This document shows positions 1-7,255 of a stretch of 51,819 nt of DNA, one piece after another. A program made the position numbers and the translations under genes. The first letter of the stretch is position 1, and the number at the start of each line of letters is the position of its first letter. Location: the NCBI GenBank assembly GCA_030706685.1, contig JAUZOA010000032.1, positions 1 to 51,819 of the forward strand, read 5' to 3'. Under the pieces are notes generated by a model. It had not been told where the DNA came from. It ran no database searches and worked only from the letters and a program-made list of their open reading frames with translations. This DNA is from Bacteroidota bacterium (lineage in GTDB: Bacteria; Bacteroidota; Bacteroidia; Chitinophagales; Chitinophagaceae).

Positions 1-2
1 AA

Positions 3-377
3 GATTTTGATTTTCACGATTACGACCGCTGGAGCGTCAAAAGCGACAACAAAATTGTTTACCGCGTAGATGAATGGAATGATAAGGTGCTGAGTAATCA
101 ACCTGCAGCCGGCAAGAAAGTGGTTGACTTCTCCCTTACCCAGGGCGAAGTGCATCCGACATTTGTTCACCATGGCAACCCGGTTGCCGATGGTAATTTC
201 AGGTTACCTGACAATAGTAAAGGGAACCCCGTGACAACAGGTATGCTGAAAACGATCGCGGAAAGTGTAATAGGCAGGGATACTACGATTGTTCTTTGCC
301 TGGCTACCAGCACACCCGTGCAGTTGGCAGATGCCATTTTCAGACTCTATAATGAGATTATAGCTGTACCGGCATAG
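3..377 (+). CDS. C-terminal part of an unrecognised protein, entering from the left edge
   Basis: The reading frame is open from base 3 and stops at 377, giving at least 124 residues with no start in view, so the gene begins outside the window. An internal GTG at 87 could be read as a start, but the codons before it are coding-like (DFDFHDYDRWSVKSDN), so this is a truncated view and not a small gene. No signal peptide, membrane segment or known motif is visible. The C-terminal part has alternating hydrophobic strands (TTIVLCLATS). It is on the same strand as the next gene, 117 bases away. I do not recognise the family. Confidence 0.55.
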   Translation, partial: DFDFHDYDRWSVKSDNKIVYRVDEWNDKVLSNQPAAGKKVVDFSLTQGEVHPTFVHHGNPVADGNFRLPDNSKGNPVTTGMLKTIAESVIGRDTTIVLCLATSTPVQLADAIFRLYNEIIAVPA

Positions 378-494
378 CAGGTATATCTTATTACACCATG
401 CATGGCCCTGCTCCAGGAAAACCGGCGTATGCTGAAAAGCCTGCCTGCCGGCCAGCAGGCAAAAGAGTAAGCAATCATTTTAAAAAATTAAACA

Positions 495-1355
495 ATGCAA
501 AAACAACTTACCAAAAGGCCAAATGCCTTAAGAGATGAAAGAGATTTTGCCATACAATTGGCTGAAGCCAGAGCGTTCTTCAACGATGAGAACCTGCCTG
601 CTAAACCCAAATACCTTACAGAAGATAATCCTTATGCTGATAAGGACGGGCTGGTAGAATTCATAGTAGGGGTAGAACTGGTAAATGATCCGGTAGTGAT
701 GGAAAATCTTACCAAGCAGAAAAAGTATCTCGTTGCGCTGACATCCATCGTTACAGATTATGTAAACCGCTATTCGGAAGCGTATGGCAAAGAGTATAAA
801 ACGGATGTTGAGCTGTGGACGCTCGCTTTATCAAAGATCCCGCTGATGGGACCCAGTAAAGTAGATGAGCAGTCATACTCCAGGCATATCAGGGGGATCA
901 CCATTGCCACAGAGTTTGTGGAGTTTTTATTGGAGATTGTAGCCAGTGAAGGCACATCAGCTTTAGCCAGTTTCTCTACCTTCCTGTCCAAACAAGGCGA
1001 TGCGCTCAGGTTCGGTATTGAACAGAACAAGGACTATTATAAGACCATTACGGTCGGGGTTTCTGTAGAAGTATTCAAAGTGGGTGATGAGGTAGTCTAT
1101 ACGCCCAAGGTCAAACAATATCGTGTAGAATTTGACCGGGAAAACTCTAAATGGACATCCGCCTGCGTGAGCTATGAATACGTGGATATTAACTTTGACT
1201 ACCAATATGCCGCCAATGTATTCGATTATGAAGCCCTGGAAGACCCGGATATTAAAAAAGATTTCGAGAAATTCATCAAGGATTCACGCTCAGCGCAGAT
1301 AGAAAAAGCTACTACTTTTTTCAATGATGACTTCCCTCCCAAGAAGCCACAGTGA
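495..1355 (+). CDS. Unrecognised soluble protein, 286 aa
   Basis: A complete 286-residue frame starts at ATG 495 and ends at a clear hairpin terminator. No signal peptide or membrane helix is seen, so it is probably cytoplasmic, or secreted by an unusual route. The N-terminus (FFNDENLPAKP, about residues 28-38) and the extreme C-terminus (FFNDDFPPKKP, about 275-285) carry near copies of the same short motif, which is odd and may mark paired tails on one domain. The middle (about 90-250) looks like one compact alpha/beta domain. It vaguely recalls the Evf-type virulence-factor fold in length and layout, but I cannot support that from motifs. Confidence 0.6.
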   Translation: MQKQLTKRPNALRDERDFAIQLAEARAFFNDENLPAKPKYLTEDNPYADKDGLVEFIVGVELVNDPVVMENLTKQKKYLVALTSIVTDYVNRYSEAYGKEYKTDVELWTLALSKIPLMGPSKVDEQSYSRHIRGITIATEFVEFLLEIVASEGTSALASFSTFLSKQGDALRFGIEQNKDYYKTITVGVSVEVFKVGDEVVYTPKVKQYRVEFDRENSKWTSACVSYEYVDINFDYQYAANVFDYEALEDPDIKKDFEKFIKDSRSAQIEKATTFFNDDFPPKKPQ

Positions 1356-1413
1356 GTAAATAAAAGGGGCTGTCTTCTATGCAGAAACCAAGGCCCGGGG
1401 GCAAAATTTCAAT

Positions 1414-1448
1414 ATTGCACCAACTTTAAGGTTGGTGCAATGTTTTTT
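1414..1448 (+). terminator. Rho-independent terminator after the 286-aa gene
   Basis: A perfect 11-bp stem (ATTGCACCAAC / GTTGGTGCAAT) encloses a 6-base loop and is followed by a T-run (GTTTTTT). It lies about 60 bases past the stop codon on the same strand. Confidence 0.85.
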
Positions 1449-1538
1449 AAACCCTATAAAACAATTCTCTTCTTAACAGGCATTGATATTTCATCTGCAA
1501 ATTCCAGTTTTATTTTTTACAGGCAGTCAAATGCAAAC

Positions 1539-1841
1539 TCAAAAGGTTTTTATTTCACGCAAAGGCGCTAAGGAGCAAAGGACGCAAAGTATAAGACTCC
1601 CGTTGTGTCGCTTCATTAACTTCTTTGCTAGAATTTTTCTCAAAAGGTTTTTGTTTCACGCAAAGGCGCTAAGGAGCAAAGGACGCCAAGTATAAGACTC
1701 TCTTTGCGCCGCTGCTTTAACTTCTTTGCGAGAATTTTTCTCAAAAGGTTTTTGTTTCACGCAAAGGCGCTAAGGAGCAAAGAACGCAAAGTATAAGACT
1801 CTCTTTGCGCCGCTGCTTTAACTTTGCGCCGCTGCGTGAAA
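1539..1841 (+). repeat. Three tandem 101-bp repeats built from CGCAAAGGCGC-type words
   Basis: TCAAAAGGTTTTT begins at 1539, 1640 and 1741, an exact 101-bp period. Each unit opens with TTTCACGCAAAGGCGCTAAG. The third unit ends in GCGCCGCTGCGTGAAAT, nearly the reverse complement of that opening, so the array can fold on itself. Units 2 and 3 are closer to each other than to unit 1. A short open frame crosses the array, but it simply reads the repeat and is not considered a gene. Confidence 0.9.
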
Positions 1842-2272
1842 TATTCTTAACGACATCATTAATATTTTCCGCTAAATGAAGTCAGATCAGGCTTAAGAAA
1901 AATAAGAGAGCATCAACAATCTGTAATTCGCTCCGGTATGCTTACTTGTCAGAATGGAAAATCATTATACTTCGTTTGACTAGTTTATTTTTCAAAGAAC
2001 TCATCCGGCAACAGCATAAAAGATTTTTCAACTTTACTTAAACGCATTATTATTTGCAGTCACCGGATCGCCAATCGGAAGCCCAACTAAGTCGTTCGGA
2101 AAATAGAGCTTATATGCCGATACAAGAGAATGTAGGTTTGCCGCATACGCAACAAATCCATGCGCATGGGGTTGCTTTTTCTTTTTTGTAACCGGCAATT
2201 ACTGCCTGCAACAGGGCATGTACTGTCAATGCATCGTATTGTAAAAAACTTAACCTTAAAAAATTCTCAAGT
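1842..2272. other. Intergenic stretch without a recognisable gene
   Basis: This 431-bp AT-rich region lies between the tandem repeats and the TIGR03118-type lipoprotein gene. No convincing frame, RNA or clear TAnnTTTG promoter box was found. Confidence 0.5.
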
Positions 2273-3427
2273 ATGAACAACAAAAAACTAACCGGTGTCC
2301 TTTCCCTGTTAATCATAACTTCCCTGTCGTTTACTATCGGGTGCAACAAACCACATGTCATTGATAACAACGACCTGCGGGATTTCCAGCAGGTCAACCT
2401 GGTGGCTAATTCATCCGAATACAATCCTGTAACTGTCGACCACACTTTATTGAATGCCTTTGGTATCGCCTGGTCTCCCAACGGTATCGCCTGGGTAAAC
2501 TCGGTAGGTGGTCATGTCAGCGAATTGTATACCGCGGAAGGCGCCATTGCAAGATCGCCCGTTAATATTCCGTCTCCCGCTGATACAATTGGTGGATTTC
2601 CCTGTGGTATCGTCTTCAGCGGAGGCAAAGGTTTTAATCTACCCAATGGCCCGTCTCTTTTTCTTTTTTCAGGGTTTGACGGAGTGATCTCCGGTTGGAA
2701 TCCTGCTTCAGGCAATAATGCCCAACGTCTCAGGAATCCGCCAGGCGCCAGTTATACGGGTCTTGCCATTGGAGCAAGCGGTGGGCATAATTTTATTTAT
2801 GGCGCCAATTTCGGAGCTAAGAAAATTGATGTCTGGGATACAGCATTTAACAGGGTCACGATGACGTTTAAAGATCCTACCCTTCCCGATACTTATTCTC
2901 CTTATAATATCCAGGCTGTGGGCGACTTTCTTTTCGTGATGTACGCGGAGTTAGCGACATCCGGACCCAATGCAGGACATGGAGTAGCAGGAGCGGGCAA
3001 AGGATTCGTAAGCGTATTCAAAACTGATGGATCATTTGTAAAAAGGTTTGCATCACGCGGTACACTGAATGTTCCCTGGGGTGTGACCATGGCTCCCGCC
3101 AATTTCCTCGAAGACCAGGATATGGACTCAGATGATCATGGAGAGAATCATCCTAATGGCAATAACGATCATGAACTTCATGACCCGAGGGATCCTGTCA
3201 TACTGGTAGGCAATTTCGGGGATGGCCATATCAATGTTTATAGTGTCGACGGTCAATTCCTGGGCCAATTGCAAACACATAATAACCATCACCCGGTTGT
3301 TATTGACGGACTTTGGGCTCTTTCTTTCGCGCCTTCCGGTTCAGGCGTTGATCCAAACAGGCTATATTTTACAGCAGGCCCTGATCATGAATCAGACGGT
3401 GTTTTTGGATACCTGGTTAAACGATAA
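2273..3427 (+). CDS. Secreted lipoprotein, TIGR03118-type beta-propeller protein
   Basis: The 384-residue protein begins with a lipoprotein signal: a hydrophobic stretch, then lipobox TIGC with Cys24, so it should be lipidated and exported. The body matches the uncharacterised TIGR03118 family as I remember it: LLNAFGIAWSPNGIAWVNS near the start, then repeated blades with Gly-rich turns such as YTGLAIGASGG and FIYGANFGAKKIDVWD, resembling NHL or six-bladed propeller repeats. Residues about 280-307 are a loop very rich in Asp, His and Asn (DMDSDDHGENHP), which could bind a metal or be a linker. No function is known to me for the family. It stands alone, with no operon partner. Confidence 0.8.
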   Translation: MNNKKLTGVLSLLIITSLSFTIGCNKPHVIDNNDLRDFQQVNLVANSSEYNPVTVDHTLLNAFGIAWSPNGIAWVNSVGGHVSELYTAEGAIARSPVNIPSPADTIGGFPCGIVFSGGKGFNLPNGPSLFLFSGFDGVISGWNPASGNNAQRLRNPPGASYTGLAIGASGGHNFIYGANFGAKKIDVWDTAFNRVTMTFKDPTLPDTYSPYNIQAVGDFLFVMYAELATSGPNAGHGVAGAGKGFVSVFKTDGSFVKRFASRGTLNVPWGVTMAPANFLEDQDMDSDDHGENHPNGNNDHELHDPRDPVILVGNFGDGHINVYSVDGQFLGQLQTHNNHHPVVIDGLWALSFAPSGSGVDPNRLYFTAGPDHESDGVFGYLVKR

Positions 3428-3437
3428 CAGCATAAAA

Positions 3438-3528
3438 TTTAGTAGTGCCCCGGTTTGAAATAGCCGGTAAAGCGAGGAGGCGGGAAGTTTAGATTTGCAA
3501 GTCGTTTTTTTATCGTCTTCCCGGCTTA
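3438..3528 (+). repeat. Copy A of an about 90-bp interspersed hairpin repeat
   Basis: It starts AGTAGTGCCCCGGTTTGAAA and ends near TCGTCTTCCCGGC. Copy B (3728-3812, same strand) and copy D (51451-51532, opposite strand) share both ends and the middle (TTTGCAAGTCG in A, TTTACAAGTCG in D). This copy follows the lipoprotein gene directly. Confidence 0.75.
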
Positions 3529-3556
3529 CTAGTCAACTGGTACACTATCCAAAATT

Positions 3557-3564
3557 TACATTTG
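3557..3564 (+). promoter_or_regulatory. TACATTTG -7 box
   Basis: This is a perfect match to the Bacteroidetes -7 consensus TAnnTTTG. It sits five bases before the ATG of a 37-codon frame (3570-3683). It could drive that tiny frame without a leader, or simply be part of the surrounding repeat. Confidence 0.4.
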
Positions 3565-3569
3565 CAACA

Positions 3570-3683
3570 ATGGCCCTCGAATGGAGGGCCATTGCTTTTG
3601 TGGAAAGCATTTATATAAATTTTATAAAGAAGCCTTCCTGTATTCAGGCACGAAACGAACAGGAGTTAGAACTGCGTGGCTGA
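3570..3683 (+). pseudogene. Possible tiny gene or remnant, 37 codons
   Basis: The frame starts MALEWRAIAFVESIY and is preceded at five bases by a TACATTTG box. Its first 29 residues align without gaps to a second segment at 4609-4695 (MAPGMSAIAFAEGGY), with about half the residues identical and many changes conservative, which suggests a shared coding ancestry. The two segments lie on either side of the toxin-antitoxin pair. No family is recognised. It may be a decayed gene end or an element-borne peptide. Confidence 0.25.
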
Positions 3684-3727
3684 ACATCCCTCTGAAATTC
3701 AAGAATTAATCAATAGCCCTGTAAAAA

Positions 3728-3812
3728 TGAGTAGTGCCTCAGTTTGAAAATAGCCGATGAAACGGGAAGACCGTAAGTTTCGGGTGACAATTCTTTCTTA
3801 TCGTCTTCCCGG
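3728..3812 (+). repeat. Copy B of the about 90-bp interspersed hairpin repeat
   Basis: It begins AGTAGTGCCTCAGTTTGAAA and ends ATCGTCTTCCCGGC. Its inner parts CGGGAAGAC and GTCTTCCCGG are complementary, so it can form a hairpin. It ends about 27 bases from the stop codon of the convergent YoeB toxin gene and may act as its terminator. Confidence 0.7.
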
Positions 3813-3838
3813 CAACAGGTACACAATCTAAAAATAAT

Positions 3839-4096
3839 CTAATGATAATAGAACCTGCATTGAATGATATGAAGTCTTTTGTCCTTAACTGCATAGACTA
3901 GTCTATGCTCATCGGTAATACGGCGGCTCCAAAAACCCGATAAATCTCCTTTGAGGGGTTCCGGTTTTCCAATGCCTTTAAAAGGGAAACGCAAAGTATC
4001 TTTAATAAGTTCATTAATTCGCTGAAGAATTTTTTTGTCCTGTTCCTGCCAATAGAGATAATCGTCCCAGGCATTTGTCTGCCAGACCAGTTCCAT
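3839..4096 (-). CDS. yoeB: YoeB-type mRNA interferase toxin
   Basis: The 85-residue protein matches the Txe/YoeB family along its length: DDYLYWQEQDKKI, INELIKDT, GKPEPLKGDLSGFWSRRI and DEHRLVYAV. YoeB toxins bind the ribosome and cut mRNA in the A site. The conserved Glu46 and Arg65 are present. E. coli YoeB ends in a YHY triad (His83, Tyr84); this protein ends CRFYYH, so position 83 is Tyr and the only nearby His is the last residue, 85, one place beyond the usual end. That may alter activity. The start ATG lies two bases after the antitoxin stop, as in a co-translated toxin-antitoxin operon. Confidence 0.92.
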   Translation of the reverse strand: MELVWQTNAWDDYLYWQEQDKKILQRINELIKDTLRFPFKGIGKPEPLKGDLSGFWSRRITDEHRLVYAVKDKRLHIIQCRFYYH

Positions 4097-4098
4097 AC

Positions 4099-4353
4099 TT
4101 ATTTTTCAATCAGGTTATGCTTAATTGATTTCCCTTTTTTCATCTCTGCTATAGCCTCTTCCAGTCTTTTACGGTTAGCTTTTGTGCTGGTCAAATGCAA
4201 AGTCCCGAGAATAGAATTATAGTCATCCAGGTCCATGACAACTACGTTTTTACCCTGGGTACGGGAAACTATTACAATTTGTTTATCATCATTTACTGCA
4301 TTCAGATTTTCAGTAAGGTTATTTCGAAACTCTGAATAATTCACTACTTTCAT
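4099..4353 (-). CDS. yefM: YefM/Phd-type antitoxin
   Basis: The protein is 84 residues if started at MKVVNYSEFRNNL. An upstream in-frame start would put 11 extra residues across the operator, so the inner ATG at 4353 is preferred. The N-terminal half is the Phd/YefM DNA-binding fold (NYSEFRNNLTENLNAV, then IVIVSRTQGKNVVVMDLDDY). The charged C-terminal tail (RKRLEEAIAEMKKGK) is the part that in this family wraps and neutralises YoeB. The gene is first in the operon and the toxin follows after two bases. Regulation is probably autogenous through the GTAC repeats just upstream. Confidence 0.92.
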   Translation of the reverse strand: MKVVNYSEFRNNLTENLNAVNDDKQIVIVSRTQGKNVVVMDLDDYNSILGTLHLTSTKANRKRLEEAIAEMKKGKSIKHNLIEK

Positions 4354-4386
4354 ACCGTACTTATTTAAGTACAAAAATAAGTACAA
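4354..4386 (-). promoter_or_regulatory. Likely yefM-yoeB operator: three GTAC half-sites 12 bp apart
   Basis: GTAC occurs at 4357, 4369 and 4381. The first two form the palindrome GTACTTA-TT-TAAGTAC and the third repeats the half-site AATAAGTAC. The block touches the antitoxin start codon. YefM of E. coli binds palindromes with a TGTACA core, so GTAC-centred sites here fit autoregulation. Confidence 0.6.
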
Positions 4387-4986
4387 ATATTCAGACAGTA
4401 AAACTATTTTATTCGTTTTTGGAGAATAAAAAAAGCTTTATAATTCCCTGGTAACAAGGCTTTGTGCGCAGACCTAACCGGGGTTCAGATTTTGTGATTG
4501 AAAATCTGGAAGATAACCGGGGATTTAACTTATAAGCGGGCTCGTTGTTTTGAATAAAGTTTTCCTATTGCAGAACAATTCCCCGACGATGTCCCGCCCG
4601 GGAAGAAAATGGCCCCCGGTATGAGCGCGATTGCTTTTGCGGAAGGCGGTTATAAAAATTCCATAAATAAACCTTATCGTATTCGGGCACAGAACCTGAG
4701 CTGGTTTAAAATCTGTTATATCGCCGCAGCAGGGCAACGAATGAATAACTTGACTCGTTAGGATTATAAAGGAAACAGCAGGATGGGAGCCATTATTATA
4801 TAACTGTTCATTTGGTCTTCGCATACCGTACAGCTTTCACTTATCCGGGAAAGCCAGCCGGAATGAATGCTGCCGGTGTATGGAAGTTCTTAACAGCGCG
4901 TTATAGAGTTTTAATTTTCTCCACCTCCTGAGGATAAATTTTCCTGTTGTGCAACTTTATTCTTTTTAAATTGTCTTTTTACTACG
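4387..4986. other. Intergenic stretch with a hairpin and a remnant-like segment
   Basis: TAACCGGGG occurs at 4474 and 4516 as a direct repeat around the perfect stem CAGATTTT / AAAATCTG (4484-4506). Bases 4609-4695 read as a gap-free, half-identical partner of the frame at 3570-3656. A word near 4584 (CCCCGACGATGTCCCGCCCG) recurs with one change near 51207. An opposite-strand frame across 4525-4824 has no family features and is not called. Confidence 0.45.
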
Positions 4987-5277
4987 ATGAAAAAATACCA
5001 GGTTATCATAAAATTCGAAATGGATGACGAATTCATGGAACTCGTACCTCCCCACAGGACTTATATCAATTATCTTATCAATAAAGAGATCATTGATCAG
5101 TATGCGGTAAGTATGCAGACACAAAGGGTCTGGATCACCCTTAATGCCAAAGGAAAAAATGAAATTGAAAAATTATTGGAAAAGTCCCCGCTTTTTAAAT
5201 ACTGGACATTTGAGATTGATGAGTTGTTTGTTTTAGACGGGCAGCATTATCGTTTACCTGCCGTTCAGCCGAACTAA
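4987..5277 (+). CDS. Small YciI/muconolactone-isomerase-like protein, 96 aa
   Basis: The protein starts MKKYQVIIKFEMDDEFMEL and has the strand-helix-strand rhythm of a small ferredoxin-like (dimeric alpha-beta barrel) protein. It has a PPHRTYINYLI helix, then YAVSMQTQRVWITLNAK as a hairpin, and a final FEIDELFVL strand. YciI-like proteins have a similar size and start, but no catalytic motif is visible, so the function is open. It has no signal peptide. It stands alone upstream of an AGCTAATAGCT hairpin and converges with tag. Confidence 0.65.
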   Translation: MKKYQVIIKFEMDDEFMELVPPHRTYINYLINKEIIDQYAVSMQTQRVWITLNAKGKNEIEKLLEKSPLFKYWTFEIDELFVLDGQHYRLPAVQPN

Positions 5278-5310
5278 AAGCTGTTAGCTAATAGCTTTTA
5301 GCCGTTAGCA
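5278..5310. repeat. AGCTAATAGCT stuttered hairpin between convergent genes
   Basis: The words CTGTTAGCTAATAGCTTTTA and GCCGTTAGC can pair with each other. The same word family occurs at 14885-14923 and 46798-46828 between genes, and twice inside valS. Its position between two convergent stops suggests it may also serve as a terminator. Confidence 0.7.
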
Positions 5311-5338
5311 GGAATACTCACCACTCACAACTGGCAAC

Positions 5339-5887
5339 TCACTTCCCCACCCATTTCGGCTTTCGCTTCAGCACTTTTTTATAAACAGGGCATGATGCAA
5401 TATGCGCGCCGGGCAGGTAGCCTGTACTCATGAGGAATTCATTGACAATCTCGCCTCCCGTAAAACGAAATGTCGTTTTAAATATCTTCACCCATGCTTC
5501 TTTGGATTTGGGATGATGTGAATCGAGCCAATTGGCGAAAGAACCGAATTCTTTTTGAATAGCTTTTATTTTTTTCGCATTGTCAATTGTTGATTCAATC
5601 TTCAGGCGATTGCGGATGATACCGGCATCCTGCAATAGTTTTTCCTTTTTCTTATCCGTATAGCGGGCTACTTTATCAATATCAAAATTGTCAAAGGCCT
5701 TGAAAAAATTATCTTTCTTTTTTAAGATCGTTTCCCAGCTAAGACCTGCCTGGTTGATTTCCAGTATCAATCTTGCGAAGAGTTCATTATCGCTGCGCAG
5801 GGGAAAGCCGTATTCATGATCATGATAATGGCGATGAACGGTATCTTTTCCTTTGTCTTGTACAAATTCACAGTAAGAAGAAGCCAT
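5339..5887 (-). CDS. tag: DNA-3-methyladenine glycosylase I
   Basis: The 182-residue protein removes 3-methyladenine from alkylated DNA as the first step of base excision repair. The family layout is clear: Cys6 and the HYHDHEYG segment at about 20-27; ILEINQAGLSWETIL (41-55), with the catalytic-pocket Glu43 and Trp51; and the C-terminal HIASC (His162, Cys166). Cys6, a His of the 17-24 region, His162 and Cys166 correspond to the Tag zinc site. The length matches E. coli Tag. It is convergent with the small YciI-like gene and separated from it by a hairpin repeat. No operon partner is seen. Confidence 0.95.
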   Translation of the reverse strand: MASSYCEFVQDKGKDTVHRHYHDHEYGFPLRSDNELFARLILEINQAGLSWETILKKKDNFFKAFDNFDIDKVARYTDKKKEKLLQDAGIIRNRLKIESTIDNAKKIKAIQKEFGSFANWLDSHHPKSKEAWVKIFKTTFRFTGGEIVNEFLMSTGYLPGAHIASCPVYKKVLKRKPKWVGK

Positions 5888-5964
5888 AGATCAGGCGAAA
5901 TTAGGAAAAACTGTGTTCCGAAATCTTGCGATGAGCATTCTCAGTGTTCCATCCGGTATCCTGG

Positions 5965-6864
5965 CTATTGAACGCTGCCGGAGCCAAAGGGCTTTTGCGA
6001 CAGGCAACTTATATTTTCTCCCGGTTGTACATGAAAATAGTTACAAAAATATTTGTAGTAGTCGTACCGGTAAGCAGTTTTCTCCAATTCTTTTTGGATC
6101 CCGCATTCCACTCCCCCGTTGATGACATTAACAGTTGCGCCAAAACCGGGCAGCCGGTTATTGGATATATCGTCTTTATTGGGCTTCCATTTGCCCGTCA
6201 TAATATCATGACAGGAAGGCTTGGGCGGTTGAGCTGTCATCCAAAACCAAATGGCGGAAGCAAAAGATAAAACCGGGTCGCGGGACAACCATTCCGGATG
6301 TATCAGCAAAGAATCTTTGGTACCAAACCATGCTTCGCTGAATTGACCGTAATTATAATTCCAGCTTAATTGTTTGGGGCCGCGGCCATAATAATGCTTA
6401 CCTGCTACAGGAGCGTAATTCCGGTTCGCTGTATCGGCATAATTATTTTTTTTGTTTTGCTCTTCAAGAAAATAAAGTCCCCACTTGAAATAACCACCGG
6501 GGGCATTGGGCCAGCCGCCGCTTGTTTCCTGGGCTATATTAGCCAGAAAGGCAGCCAGTTCCCTTTTTTGCATGCTTTCATCGCCGGCCGACAGAAACCC
6601 GGGGAATGCATTGCAGGCCTTAACGAATGACTGGAAAGAATAGAAATCAGGGTTATTATTTATTGAATCCTTCAATCCCTTGCTATAGCGATTAGGAAAA
6701 AGCTCATTCCATTGTACAGCATCTAAATATTTTACCAGGTTAGTTCTTCTGTTATTCCGGGTTGAATATTCCTTTAAAGGAATGGCAGTATGCTTTTCTT
6801 TTGGTTGTTGTGAATAAGCAACAGAGATGCTTAAAAGGAAATAAGAATACAAAAGACGATACAT
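5965..6864 (-). CDS. Secreted GH19 chitinase
   Basis: The 299-residue enzyme begins with a Sec signal (LLYSYFLLSISVAYSQQ), so it acts outside the cytoplasm. GH19 signatures are plain: FLANIAQETSGGW with the probable acid Glu113, YFLEEQ with the second Glu at 135 (22 residues on, as in plant class chitinases), HYYGRGPKQLSWNYNYG (157-173) and GATVNVINGG. The enzyme inverts the beta-1,4 bond of chitin or related N-acetylglucosamine polymers. No carbohydrate-binding domain or T9SS C-terminal domain is visible. It is monocistronic between tag and a MITE. Peptidoglycan or fungal-wall roles are possible but not shown. Confidence 0.92.
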   Translation of the reverse strand: MYRLLYSYFLLSISVAYSQQPKEKHTAIPLKEYSTRNNRRTNLVKYLDAVQWNELFPNRYSKGLKDSINNNPDFYSFQSFVKACNAFPGFLSAGDESMQKRELAAFLANIAQETSGGWPNAPGGYFKWGLYFLEEQNKKNNYADTANRNYAPVAGKHYYGRGPKQLSWNYNYGQFSEAWFGTKDSLLIHPEWLSRDPVLSFASAIWFWMTAQPPKPSCHDIMTGKWKPNKDDISNNRLPGFGATVNVINGGVECGIQKELEKTAYRYDYYKYFCNYFHVQPGENISCLSQKPFGSGSVQ

Positions 6865-6983
6865 AATGGATAATGATATGAATTGGTAAAATTATCTTAC
6901 TTTTTAGGAATAGTTCCTCATCTAAGACAAACCCGGCAGATATCCATTATTAACCCTGCGAAAAATTCATTATTGCTGGACAG

Positions 6984-7143
6984 GAAAATCCGGTAATGGG
7001 TCAGTTTGAAATATGTCCACTGAGAACCGCAGAGATAAAGAGCGCCACAGAGAGACTATCATGAGCCCTCTGAGATTGTCTGTTTCTCCGCGGTTCTCCT
7101 GTGGCCCACATAAGTATTAAAACTGACCCACTACCGAAAATCC
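6984..7143. mobile_element. MITE-like element with 8-bp target duplication
   Basis: GAAAATCC at 6984-6991 and 7136-7143 directly bounds a 144-bp element. Its ends are inverted repeats: GGTAATGGGTCAGTTT at 6992-7007 and AAACTGACCCACTACC at 7120-7135, one mismatch in 16. Further in, GAGAACCGCAGAGA and TCTCCGCGGTTCTC are also complementary. There is no coding capacity, so it would need a transposase in trans. Families making 8-bp duplications (for example IS1595 or IS256 types) are candidates. Confidence 0.85.
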
Positions 7144-7195
7144 ATATTTATGATCGTAGTAGTACTGATGATGAAGCCTGGCATCCTGGGCTTTA

Positions 7196-7255
7196 TGGGA
7201 ATTGACAGGATCGAACCGCCGACCCTCCCGATTATAAATCGGGATGCCCTGAACC
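7196..7255 (-). repeat. 3' fragment of a tRNA-like sequence (distal copy)
   Basis: These 60 bases match 7527-7586 at 58 positions and, like it, end in a tRNA 3' half (T-arm GGCGGTTCGATCC, then a CCCA-type acceptor end). There is no 5' half here. Instead, the GIY-YIG coding sequence runs into it, and its last codons (GSGHPDL, then stop) are read from the tRNA-derived bases. Confidence 0.85.

Noticed and set aside
1483-1695. A 70-codon plus-strand frame across the 101-bp repeats
   Set aside because: It only translates the tandem repeat, has no start context and no protein-like features.
1539-1841. CRISPR array
   Set aside because: Whole 101-bp units repeat, without short repeats separated by unique spacers, and no cas genes are in the window.
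4525-4824. A 99-codon minus-strand frame
   Set aside because: It has no family motif, and the opposite strand carries the segment that matches 3570-3656, so it is probably a shadow.
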